Source: Pristionchus mayeri
Taxonomy: Eukaryota; Nematoda; Chromadorea; Rhabditida; Neodiplogasteridae
Assembly: GCA_036245805.1 (NCBI GenBank)
Contig: BTRK01000002.1
Coordinates: 9,916,689-9,980,688, forward strand
Direction of reading: 5' to 3'
Length of the DNA stretch: 64,000 nt
A model generated the notes under the pieces. That model saw only the letters and a program-made list of their open reading frames with translations. It made no database searches and was not told where the DNA came from. The position numbers were made by a program, and so were the translations under genes. This document shows positions 12,138 to 23,400 of the stretch, piece after piece. Numbering within the stretch: position 1 is the stretch's first letter; each line of letters begins with the position of its first letter.

Positions 12138-12472
12138 TGCTGAGAGTGCCTGGAATAATTACTTCATCTACCCTCAAGGCGCAAAGAAATCACAGAACAT
12201 AATTGAGCGATAGTACAGTAAGCATAGGGTCTGGCGCTCCTCTTGTATAGCTAAGGGAAGAAATGGTTAGGTGAAACAAATGACTCAGTTAGTACGCAAT
12301 CCGGAGGCAGAACAACAGCTCGAAACAATCAAATTTAACGCGACCAATAATACGCGAATAGGTCACACCTACGGTTGATTGCATTACGACATGTGAACAA
12401 GAATCGGTAGCGGAAATGTTTGAAAGATTAGCCATGTGGAGCACTTGAATGTATAGTTCGAGCTATCGACTC
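12138..12472. other. Intergenic region
   Basis: Upstream region of the peptide gene, up to the left edge of a TTAA-flanked element. No feature is seen. Confidence 0.4.
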
Positions 12473-13593
12473 TTAAGAGACATTACACGAGAAAATGTAC
12501 CAACCCACGGATGGCTTTTTTGCAACCCCCCTGAATATTTCGTTGGTGAAGTTCCCATACCAAGTGCTGATATTTGGCGCAATATGAAGGGCTCTGGTGC
12601 ACTATCCGAAAAATGCCAGACCATGCCCAAAAAAAAATTTCCGGAAATCATTATATTGGTTGGATATTGTAATTCTAAGCAAAATTCCATGTGGTTGAAC
12701 TTCAAATAGCAATCTGAGAGTGTCCCAAACTCTCAAAATTTCCAAAAAATCTAACAAAATCGCATTTTTTTGAGTTCATTTTCGAGTTTTCATTATTATT
12801 AAATCATTATCGAGTGCATTTGAGCGAGAAATGCACAAAAACAATGTAAATAAGCATATGAATTATTATATGTTGAAATAAGGGATTTCCGGTAATCGCA
12901 AAACTAATTATGGCGAAAAAATATCGATATTTGTGAAATGAGCGAAATTCGGATTTTCGAAAAATAAAAATTTCAAAAATTAAGGCTTCAAATTGCCTGA
13001 ACATGGTCTCAAATTGTTTTATTCGATATAGAAATAAGATTCGATGCCCAAAAGAGCCCATTCGACATGATTTGGAGATAGTGTGATGGTTTTGCTCAAA
13101 GAGCTAGCCCTCAGTTAGCCTTCTTCTGGAAACTATAACTTCCGAGCGCATTCCTGAATTTTCATTCCTGAAAAAAAATTGGACATTATACGTAGTTTTT
13201 CATGGCGAATCCGAAAATGGAGTTACTTTTGGCAAAGAGCATTAAAAAATTTTCAGGACGGCCAAAAATCTTCGAAAATCAACGTTTTTGACACGTTATC
13301 GTCGTCTGATCGCTTTCAATGTATTTTTTCGTAATTTTCATCAAAAAAAGAGTCCTGGAAAACCTATAATATGCTACTTTTCAAAAATTTGAAAATTTTC
13401 GATTTTTTTTGGGCATGGTCTGGCATTTTTCGGATAGTGCACCAGAGCCCTTCATATTGGGCCAAATATCAGCACTTGGTATGGGAACTTCACCAAAGAA
13501 AAAAAATCACCAACGAAATATTGAGGGGGGTTGCAAAAAAGCCATCCGTCGACCCCTCCCAAAAGGTACGTTTTCTCGTTGAATGTCTCTTAA
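12473..13593. mobile_element. Non-autonomous DNA transposon with long inverted ends and TTAA flanks
   Basis: The ends are TTAAGAGACATT on the left and AATGTCTCTTAA on the right. They lie at the tips of inverted arms of roughly 180-200 bases (12473-12665 and 13395-13593), which share for example GGGCATGGTCTGGCATTTTT and TGGTATGGGAACTTCACCAA in opposite orientation. The arms are only lightly diverged. The AT-rich middle has no transposase; the small open frames in the arms are by-products of the repeat. TTAA flanks are the hallmark of piggyBac-like target duplication, but the terminal bases do not match the usual piggyBac CCC start, so the superfamily is left open. The element at 54017-55524 begins with the same TTAAGAGAC. 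Confidence 0.8.
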
Positions 13594-13637
13594 TTCTAAC
13601 CACTCTCTAGTAGTGAGAGAGTGTATAGAATTAAGGA
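13588..13637. repeat. Short hairpin with ACTCTCT core
   Basis: CTTAATTCTA and ACTCTCT are followed after a 4-base loop by AGAGAGT and TAGAATTAAG. It overlaps the right edge of the TTAA element. Member of the recurrent CTCTC-core hairpin family. Confidence 0.6.
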
Positions 13638-14435
13638 TCGTTTAACGAACTCTACTTGAACGATTGTTCATCATCTAAAATGACTTTGCAGGAAGTAATT
13701 GAATTATATAGTGCGAATCCTGATTCATTTCGCACGCCCACTTGTTAACGTTTCTCGGAAATCGCTCGTAAAGTTCGCAAACTCTACATCAGCTATAAGC
13801 TTTTTAAGGAAAGAACTCGTTAGCGCTGCAAAGAGCGTGCTAAATACAGTTCGAAATTCGAAGTATCGTATCTTCTTTGTAAACACTTTATCAGCCAGTT
13901 GGTGAGAGAGCGCTTAAAATGAAGAGACACTGATATAGTTTTGCTAACTCCATTGCTTATCAGAGAACTCGCTTGGGAGTTGGCACCAGTTTCAAGTTTC
14001 GCTGCTCGTTGACAACTAAAACTGTCTGAAGCGCTTTTTGCTGTAGTCTAGCGCCATTGCTGTGGAAACACGGACGATGTATGATTGTTAAAGGGGGTGG
14101 GCGAGAATAGATTGTTTGCCGGCGGGAATCCATGTCTTTAATACATATTGCGTAGGAGAAGCGCGCAAGGTGTAAAAAACTTTTTCGAGTAATACACGTT
14201 CGCGCGTATTCCTTTCGCACGACGGTGAACAGCGCAAAGAACAATCGACACAATTCTGCGTAAGCACATTTTTGTTGTCCGTAGTTTAAAGCCTATATCG
14301 AAGAACGGGAAAACGAATGTCAACACAATCATATATTTCCGAAATTAAAGTATTTCGTTCACAGTTCGCAACCTATACCGAAGAACGGGCCGCAACTTTC
14401 AGAATCTGAAGCCCAACCCTTGCTGCCTCTTTCCA

Positions 14436-14512
14436 GGAACCTCGTAGATGACGACGTCTAAGGAGATGCGTGTTGAAGACGACGACCTAACTAACTGAGC
14501 TACTCGGCGGCA
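14436..14512 (-). pseudogene. tRNA-like relic or tRNA-derived repeat
   Basis: The minus strand reads GCCGAGTAGCTCAGTTAGTT, an excellent tRNA 5' end and A-box. The B-box region reads GAGGTTCCTGG rather than GGTTCGAATCC, and the D-stem partner is poor. It is therefore unlikely to be a working tRNA; a tRNA-derived SINE head or dead tRNA is more likely. Confidence 0.3.
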
Positions 14513-16689
14513 CAATTGAGGAGTGACTAGTGAGGCGAGTGCCATAAATAGGCGTCAAAATGGCGTCAGACTAAGGCGCAGCGCGTAATTTGAGATTGGA
14601 GGCGACGCAACGCGAAAAATGAAGGAGGCACCCTCGCACATTTGCCTTCCTGCGCCTTTGCACGGGAAGGAGACAACGACGGCCTAGACTAGTGTCGCCT
14701 CTCAAGCACTCGAAATGAGCGTCAAAACAGGCTAAACAATAGCTAGCTATTCTTGGCGCCATGAAGGTCGAACCTTTCGAACGCGCGCGCTTAGCTTGTT
14801 AGCCGTCTGGCGTTCCAGATGTTGTATGTAGTAACGTAGAGGATTTCCATTTCCTTGCAGGGCTTCATGTGCAACCTTTTCGAAAAGGCCGTCATGTGAA
14901 ACTACGAGAAGACCTGCATGCTCCAAAATTTCCTGGCATCTTCATGGCTACGAAATAGCATAGTAGCGCGCTACGGACAAACAACATTCGGAATAGGTAG
15001 ATCAGCGCCAGCGAATCTGGTTAATTTCCTAACTACTTACTCGCCGCCGCTATTTTGCCAGATATTTTCCGGTTACGATCTTTAACTCAGGCGAAACCGT
15101 ACGACTCGAAGTGGGGGTGGGAGTGATCACCGAACCTTCTCAGCACCTTGCCCTTTTACGCATATATCCCAGCGACTTTCATACGTCGACGAATTCTTTT
15201 ATGACCGGAAGCCCCGATATCAACGCTCAAAGCGAAGGAGGAGTGGTGGCTCAAGGACCGAAGAACTTTAGCTCAACACCCTACACACTCAACGATTCCA
15301 CAGGGAGACAGGCCGGAAACGGGTAACGCGGGTTGATCAATAAGTAATGGTGAGGACCCCGTTATAGACAATGGCAGCACTCAACGTCGCCCTGGGGGAT
15401 TCCCAAAACGGGGGGTAGTTTACCGATTATCGAACGGTCAGTGAACGTGCAGCGGAAAATAGTGGAGATGAACGATTCTCGGAAATGATGCCATTGTCTA
15501 TATATGCACATGCCAAACGACACCCCCCTTACAGACTTGCAATGGCGCTCAGGAGAGAACGAGGCGGAAATACGAGAAAAGGGGCGAATCACAAATGAGC
15601 ACAACCCGAGAGATGGAAAGCCATGTGGCAGCGATCCAGGAATAGATTTCGCGCGCTGTTGCGGGGTGATTCGAATTATTGAGTTAATAGATCGCAGGCT
15701 CGAAGAGGGAGCAGTGGGAGCACGCTATGAAACACTCCGAATAGGTAGATCATACCACGGTCTCTTTATTCTACACACTCTGTCTGGCCATTCGACCGGT
15801 CGAACTGGCATTGGTGTGTCAAAGCCGATGAATTCGGTAAGTATCGGGCAACACGTCTCGAGTTTTGGAAAGATCAGGATCATGAGTTGGGGCATGACTG
15901 GGTATCTGGCTGGACAAACAGCGTTGAGAGGGGCGCAGGAACTTGAGAAGGGGCAGCCCGTAAATGTCAGCGCTAATCAGGGAAGGATGTTGTTAGCGCA
16001 GCGCGCTTTTTGTGAGTGATCGCCAGTCACGCGGGAAGCCCTCTAGCGAATGTTGTCTCCATCTGATTGGAGATATTTGTGTCGACTGTGACTTGGCGCG
16101 AAATTGTAGGACCCTACGTAAATGGTGACACGGATCGCGGACACCACAAGAGTTTATAGTATTGTCAGAGTAGATCTGCGGACTAGATCCGGGTACGAAT
16201 TGGCGATTATAATAGAGATAAATGTGAAAGTTATAGTATGTGAAGTCACGGATCTACGGTCTAGGTGTTGGTACCAAACAAAAAAATATAGTAAAGAAAT
16301 GTTGTAAATATACATTGTGTAAGGCCAACGAGACAATATCTAATCACATTTTAGTCAGATAATGCCAAAGATGCAGAAGATTAATGGAATCGGCAGAGTG
16401 CACGCCTAGGCTTACGCGCGCAGGCTAAATGGGTTTCGCTGACAAGCTCTAGCCTGCCTACGTCGGAATGAACCGGAAAGCCATCGCAAGGGAGCGCGCA
16501 AACGCAACGCACTAAATATGTGCTAAGCCCCTGCGGCGTAATGGTCAATGCCTTCTTGCTTTGCCTGCTGCTCCCCAGAGGATTGCACGCTTCTACAACT
16601 AATCTAGCAGTACGTCATTAACTACTAGATTTCGTGAAACGATAAGGCTATCTATGCATTATATACAGTAGAAATCGAAACGCAGGTAA

Positions 16690-16757
16690 AGGTATCTTCA
16701 TTTTCATCACCATCTCTCTACTCGACCGGTCGAGATAATGTGTAGAATGAAGAAACG
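16690..16757. repeat. CTCTC-core hairpin repeat
   Basis: TATCTTCATTTTCATCACCATCTCTC pairs in outline with GATAATGTGTAGAATGAAGA around a CTCGACCGGTCGAG palindromic centre. Member of the hairpin family described in the findings. Confidence 0.55.
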
Positions 16758-19107
16758 TTGACTCGAATTACGACCTCTACTATGCACTATCTAGCATCTT
16801 ATAGGGTGAAAGACTTTTCGTAATCTGGTGAACCGATGATTCGCATTTCGCCTTATATTACCTACTTTCGCGCGAACTGTGTGCGGTAGCAAATGAACTG
16901 CGCCTACGCACAACAACATCGCATATAGCGCGGCTCCCCCCGCAAATAAGTACCGGGTCTTTTACGGGTCGTAGCGGCAACAAATTTGATCCGAATTAGA
17001 CCGCCCCCGGCTACATTTGCCTGATCGCTGAATTGGATGAGGAAATTAGGCAAATATTTCGCAGCTCGGAATTTGTGGCTTACATGAACGAGAATAAGTG
17101 GCACATCCTTGGATATAAAAACCGAAAACGTAACCACTCCAGTAGTTTTGCATAATGAGTACGAATCTAATGATAAAATAATATATAAGCCCACGTATTG
17201 GTTCTCAAAGACGGTTCTCACCCCACCTGGTTCGGGTTATTGGTTCGAGAATCTAGACAATAACACAGTGTACAACGAGGGTGTGGGAATCGACGAGGTG
17301 GCATTCTGATTCTCATGTGAGAGGCGCACTTAATTTCCGCTCTTCATATCCGGGGTTGCGGGGGTGGGGGTGGGATAGAGCGGGAGAAAGAGAGGCCGGA
17401 ACACCCCTGTAGTCGATCTAATTAATCATCGCCTAGAGTGGATTAGAGGAGGAAATTTGTGGGCTTAAAATGGGATTTGGAGCAAATTGCACCTACGCTT
17501 TTAATGTATTGCGCAAATTAGCGAATCTGATTCGCTAAACTGATTCACGGCAGTCGATAATGCAGTCACTTTTTCCCCCTGAAACATCGATTAGAAAACT
17601 GATATGGAAGGGAGAGGTTATTTTTTATCGGAGTACAGTGGCCTGCTTTCCAGTATAAACAGGGAAACGGTAAATATAGTACGCTGGCGTAAATGCCATT
17701 AATCTTCGAGCTTCGAGGGGTTCTATTAATTCCCATTAAATTGCTCTATTTTAAAACCTAAAATGTTTTGCCGGAAGTCGATAAGTTGGCGCGAAAAAAA
17801 ATGTCTCAATGAACATACTTGAGCTCGTTGAAAACATTTTCAGGGAAGTCGTATGTCGAATGCAAAGTTTAGTATGAAAAAAACCACTACCACCCTAATC
17901 CAGTGATTTGCAGTGACTCGAACAACTAAAAATATGCGTTTTTTCGAGGAAATAATTGAGCATACTGCCTTTTTGCTTATGATCCGGCAGAATATTGTTC
18001 GATTGTGATCATCCGATCTAGTGCCGTGAACAACATGTTTGGGCATTTTTCATCAGCGCTAATATCTGCTAGGATTCCCTCGCGCTTCGCAACGTAAAGG
18101 CAGCCTTAGGCAAAACAGGATTATGCGACATCTCATCAGCCCCGAAATTGGACACCCGATGTAGCGCGCCGAATTAGCTATCATCTTACATCGTGGATGC
18201 TTAGATTAAAAACATAAACGCGGAAGAAAAGCATTAACGACACTATGCGTTGCTTACGAAATAATTGCTACATTGCATTGACAAAGATGAAAGGCATGAA
18301 TACGGAAGACAATTGCGTGACGACACTATACCATGCCTAAGATAGCATTTTTTGTACTCGTGAATGTTAGATATAGGTCGCGCCTACTCACAAAGAGCGG
18401 GAACAATGCGCTGATTGAATGAACAAGTGGCACAATGTTTTGCGCCATAAGAAAGCGGTATTCAGGTTTTGCATTCTAAATGAATTGAATCGAACTTAGC
18501 GGAAATTGGAGAAAGCCTAGAAACACTCCGACACATGACTGCAAATGTATCCGACTACACGAAAACATACGCTAAGAAGTTACGGAGGTCTGCGCCCATT
18601 ACTATTCCAGGTCCCCTCCTCCGCCTACAAAAGGATGTACAGGAGAAGAGATATACGATGACGAGCGATACACCCCCTGGCGTCTATTTTGGGCTCCTTT
18701 CAAGTCAGAATTGCAACTAGAACCGCGGGTCTGAGTAGTCGGACTCGAGTAGGATGTGGAGTAGCTAATGAGAAAGGGAGCGATGACTTTTCTCGGGAGA
18801 GATAAGCCCCTCTCCACCTCCCAGACCCGTGACTGGAAATGGCACCATTGTGCATCCTTTGCCGGAACCTTTCGGGAAATTGAAGAGCTCGAGCAAAAGT
18901 CTTTAAGAGTTGCAGCTGCTATTTTTACACGTTTTCGATGCATATTCATGACACCAGTATGAGAAACGTATTGGTGAATTTTGGAATTGTACGAGCAAAC
19001 ATCTTTGAGTAGCTAGCTTCCAACTGTTGTCGGAATGTTACCGACCCTCATAAACAAACATACAACACGAAAAACGGGTTTATTGGTGCTACTTGCAGTG
19101 CTCAAAA

Positions 19108-19326
19108 TCAGATGAGTCGGGAACTGGGCCGGGAAGGAATTCGATCGAGTGGAATGCCGTAGGGGACTTGTAGTTGCTCCAGTAGGTCAGCGTTACTGCC
19201 GGAACCGGAAAATCGGAAGGGTCGGAGGATGGAGGAGAAGGAGTCTTGGCGCTTCAGAGGACCCTCGAAGGTGGGAAAGGCTCGGACCGATGAAACCGCC
19301 AGAAGGAAGATCACAAACCACCGCAT
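19108..19326 (-). CDS. Small secreted protein, 72 residues, single exon
   Basis: The start codon at 19326 directly follows AAAATTTCCAG, a good spliced-leader acceptor, so I prefer it to the in-frame ATG 39 bases upstream. The signal peptide MRWFVIFLLAVSSVRA should be cut before FPTFEGPLKR. The mature part of about 56 residues contains a dibasic KR after residue 25 and a serine- and proline-rich middle (SSILRPFRFSGSGS), and ends PSRPSSRLI. There are no cysteines. No family is recognised. A peptide precursor is possible but unproven. The opposite-strand frame at 19149-19340 is a shadow. Confidence 0.6.
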   Translation of the reverse strand: MRWFVIFLLAVSSVRAFPTFEGPLKRQDSFSSILRPFRFSGSGSNADLLEQLQVPYGIPLDRIPSRPSSRLI

Positions 19327-20401
19327 CCTGGAAATTTTAACTAAGCTTGATGCGTTAAAAATCATCTACGCCTGAGGTGCGATATGCGGTGTGGTAAAGG
19401 ACAATGTGTGAAAATCTGAAAAAAAACGGTTGGAATTGAACAAATACTCACATTTTATCGTCGAAGAGAGTGCGCACCGAGGCAGCTTGCGTATTATTAC
19501 CTGAGAAAGAGAATGGTGATTGTTTTGGCGATTTCGCCCCCGTTTGACCGTAGCATAATATCGTATAGTGTAACTGTACTGATTCGAGGGCAATAGCGAG
19601 CGACAAATCGGGGATATTACGTTTATTTATGCGTTAGGAATAGAAGAGAAAAATATTATTGGAATATCAGGGCAAGGTTTAAAGAGAGTATCAGTGGGTT
19701 GCGAGATCGAATAGTGATGCAAGAGTAGAGTGGGAATAAGAAAATGGAAGAGCGAGAGAAGTTGAAGCGGGTGCTAAATGAGACGATGATGCGGGATTCT
19801 AAAGTCAACATTGGAGAGTAGGCGGATGTGCTACGAGTCTTGCTATTGCAAAAAGCGTTGAAGGTTGAATAGTGAAAGAACAATGCAAACACGGGCTCAA
19901 TGCCGGGTAGAGCCTCAATGACCAGGCTAGTGTAGGAAGCTTAACGGAAATAGGGGACGAAGAATCATGGAGATAAGAGAGGGGATTCATACGAGATTTT
20001 CTGAACGGGACATGGCTCAAATGACGCGTATGCGAGCGCAAATGAGGCTAGTCACGATGGATGGGTTGAGACGATGTGCTGAGTGGCTTGACTAACATGG
20101 ATTCGAGGACTACAGATTCAGAGTATCGTCAGAGTTTTGAATCATTTTACGAAGTGTCAACCAACGGGAGCGAGCAGGAAAATAGAAGGACGGGCGTCGC
20201 AAAAGGGTAGGAGAGAGACTGAATGCATAATTATCTGTAGAGTGGACACCACTTAGGGACGCGAAAATGGAGTGTGAGATCATAGGATGGGTACAAATGT
20301 AATGGGAACGGGCTGTCATCATTAGAGTTCGAAGTTCGGGCCATACATCTACATTCTTAGCACGAGATAATGTATGAAGATATTATGGTGCAGAGCTCTG
20401 A
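19327..20401. other. Intergenic region between the peptide gene and neprilysin
   Basis: No conserved coding signal on either strand. It includes the upstream region of the small secreted gene and the 3' region of the neprilysin gene. Confidence 0.4.
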
Positions 20402-23400
20402 TCACCAGAGAGTGCATTTATTCGTCGGGTTCATCTTCGATCCCGCTGGGCAGGAGAAGGCCTTGGCGAACTCGGGGGAGTTCTGGAGCGGCCCGAGCAC
20501 CCTGCAATGACTCCTCTTCCCCTCCTCCACGCATTGCTTTCAATTTGTAGCTTCGGCGAATGATAAATAAACGAGTGCGGAGCACTATTCGTGGACTCTC
20601 TGACTCAGAATGAATAATTCCGAGGCCTCCCACTTGAATAGAACCCGCTTTCGCGGAATTCGACGATGTCTGGTCCATGGCGACGGCTATTTTGAACAGA
20701 CTCAAAGTAACAAACCTCAGTTTCCCGAGGGAATGCGTGCCCGTGGCTCCCGTAGAGAGCGTGCACCAGTTCTGGGCGAATGCTGTGAAGAAGGCCTGAA
20801 AAAAATATCATATTATCGATACTACTAAAGGAGTAATGGTGGGCATTTACAAGCAAGTTCGGGCTGTTGTACTAGCCCCGCAGGTGTAACAGAATATTTG
20901 GAATCACTATTACCTGGTCGGCGTTAAGCTCGAGTCCAGGCAAGCGCTTGCTTCCCAGTTCATTCTGCTTCTTCCAGGCCTTAAATATCGCAAAATGGTC
21001 TTGGATGGGTGCTAAGTTTGTCATACCTTGTAAGCCAGAACAAGTGCCACATTGTCTGCAGTGTTCTCTGCAAGTACACCCGCGGTGTCTCTCTGAAAAT
21101 AAATAATTTAACACATTTAGCTTCATCCGAACTACGAAAACGCCATTTCGTCCTGTATTTTGTGCCCGCACGCGCACAAATCTCGTTTAGGTGCGCTCCC
21201 GACTATTGTTTGTTTCCCACCCCCTCAGGAAATGAGACAGAAAAGGCGAAAACAAAATCGCGAAGTCTCTCTTACCAATTCGCCTAGTCCGCTGTACTGT
21301 CGGTGAAAACACTTTTGTTTCTCCTTGAAGTTGGCCGAAGTCGTGCCAATAGTCAGATTCCGATCGACTCCAGTAGGACCGAAATGTCGGCCTAAACAAC
21401 GGGGATTAGCGCATGTGACTTCCGCGTTCCTCATGCCATGTTTCCATAAAATATACTTCCTGCTCGAAGGTCACGACTACAAATGTGGCGTTTCCTCATC
21501 CACCAAAGAGTGTGGTAATGAGGCATGCATGTCCACATGTACATCGCCCTACATTTCCCCGTCGAAGGGGTCTACTTAGTCAGGGAAATATAGCGTTATA
21601 TTGAGGTATGCATCATTATCCCCAACAATATCTTCAAGAGATATACTGAGTCTCGGGACATTGTGTGCAAATGAGTGATGTATCCAGATCCATAGCCCTT
21701 TCAAGTGGATATTCTGAATCAGGCAGGGATCTTTAGCGTTTGCTGCGCATGGCTGAGTAAGTGAGTCGCTTCTGCTCCCCGCTTTCTCCCCCGCATTCGG
21801 CGAAAACACGAGACGGATGATTAGCGCAGAAACGGCAACTAGGCCACTCACGCACATCACTTTCTTTCCGCGTACTCAATTATAAATCTAAGAAAGGGTA
21901 GAATCAAAACAATAACATCAAAAAATAATCTCACCTTTGAAGTCGAAGGCGTGTGTCATCTCATGGCCGATGATGGAACCGAAGCCGGCGAAGGAGAACA
22001 AACTGAATAGAGATACTCGTGTACGTGTAAAAAGGTGGACTAGAGTTCATAATTCCGGTAAGTGCCCCACAGCACAAAAAACGTTGCACAAAATGATGTT
22101 GCCGTGATGTCGTTTCTCAGACTCCAACTCGAACACATTAAGTGCGCTTTTCTCCCTTTCTCCAGTGCAAACGTCATGGGATGCAAGCTATTTTAGCGCC
22201 CCAGTCCCGTGAGACGTCCTTCTCTTTGCAAACACTATTAGCGGCCCTGAGAGGTTTCCGAAACCAATCAAGGCGCTTAGTAGGATGACCTAAGGGGGGG
22301 AGGAGAGGAGAGAAATAGGGATGCTTATTTGATAATCTAGAAAAATCACCACGGAAGTTCAAGAAAGAATGTAGTAAACCGGTACCAAAGACCAGGCATC
22401 TGGGTACCAGGAGATCTAACGAACTTCGCTAAAGTGGAGTCGAGAAACTGGTCCATTGTCCAGAGGATGGGGAAGAGGATCGAGTTGGACTCGTAATTGT
22501 AGTGGACGTTGATGTTGAAGGTGTTCGTGTCGGACGGCCACTCATCCGGGTTCGCCGGCGCTGCAAAGCTTGTTTTGAACCGGAAATAACAAAAAAAACT
22601 CACATCCATAGCCGGACATCTGCCGCCAGTGCTTGTTGCTCATGGCTAGCGAGAAGGACAGTGCCCAGGGAAGTGCTGAGTCGTTCACGAACTGAAATTG
22701 GTCAATTTTATAGTGAAAAGTCGCAGAATTTCCTCAGTGTTTAGTGTATTTGAGCGAAAAAAAATCAAAGTCCACCCAAAATCCTCACCATTTTGTATTC
22801 GGACTCCTGCGCAACCGGGTCTCGAGAGGCTTCCGGAACGGCTACTCGGATTCTGACTCTTTCCGTCTTATCGATCATCGCAAATCGATCTTTCTCATCG
22901 ATGACGTCAGACTTCCGAAGCGCGTCGATGTACTCTCGACGCATGTCCTCGCCGATGGATCGGGCCTTCTCCATGTTCTGAAATGCACATATTGTTTCCT
23001 GAATTGAAGTGTTTTTTACATATGTTGACCTCATGCATTCTGAATTTGTGGTTTCTCTGGGACAACATTGTAAAAACACATTTTAGGGAGGACGAATATA
23101 GATTCACCTCACGGAGCTTCGTGCCCCAGAACTTCTCGAGAATGGAGACGAATCCTAGCTGATTCACCATGCCGACCCTATTGATGCACTGCAGACTGCG
23201 GTCGTCCTCGCCGGTGTAGAGAATACGGAGAGTCTGAAATAAAAGTTCAATACATTTACAAACATTAGGGGGGTGTATCGTTTTAGAACTGGACAATTTG
23301 GAACTCAACAGAGGGGGGGGGGGAAGAATAAGGTGTTCCGATTTCATCAATGCGTTCAAAAACAACGAGTTCTAAAATGGCATGTTCTAAAGTGATACAC

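Larger units (their letters stand above)
13638..19107. other. Long gene-poor interval
   Basis: No gene with a recognisable family was found. The longest open frame (15504-16019, +, 171 codons) lacks any conserved pattern and is low in hydrophobic structure, so it is probably chance. Hairpins of the CTCTC-core type lie at about 13850-13915 and 16690-16757, with a weaker one near 15755-15800. A tRNA-like relic lies at 14436-14512. Confidence 0.4.

Noticed and set aside
12449..12709. Opposing open frames around 12.45-12.71 kb
   Set aside because: They lie within the inverted arm of the TTAA element; the frame is a by-product of the repeat.
14436..14512. Functional tRNA gene
   Set aside because: The A-box is excellent, but the B-box and D-stem are poor, so it is listed only as a relic.
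15504..16019. 171-codon open frame on the plus strand
   Set aside because: No domain, signal peptide, membrane segment or splice context; composition looks like random non-coding DNA.
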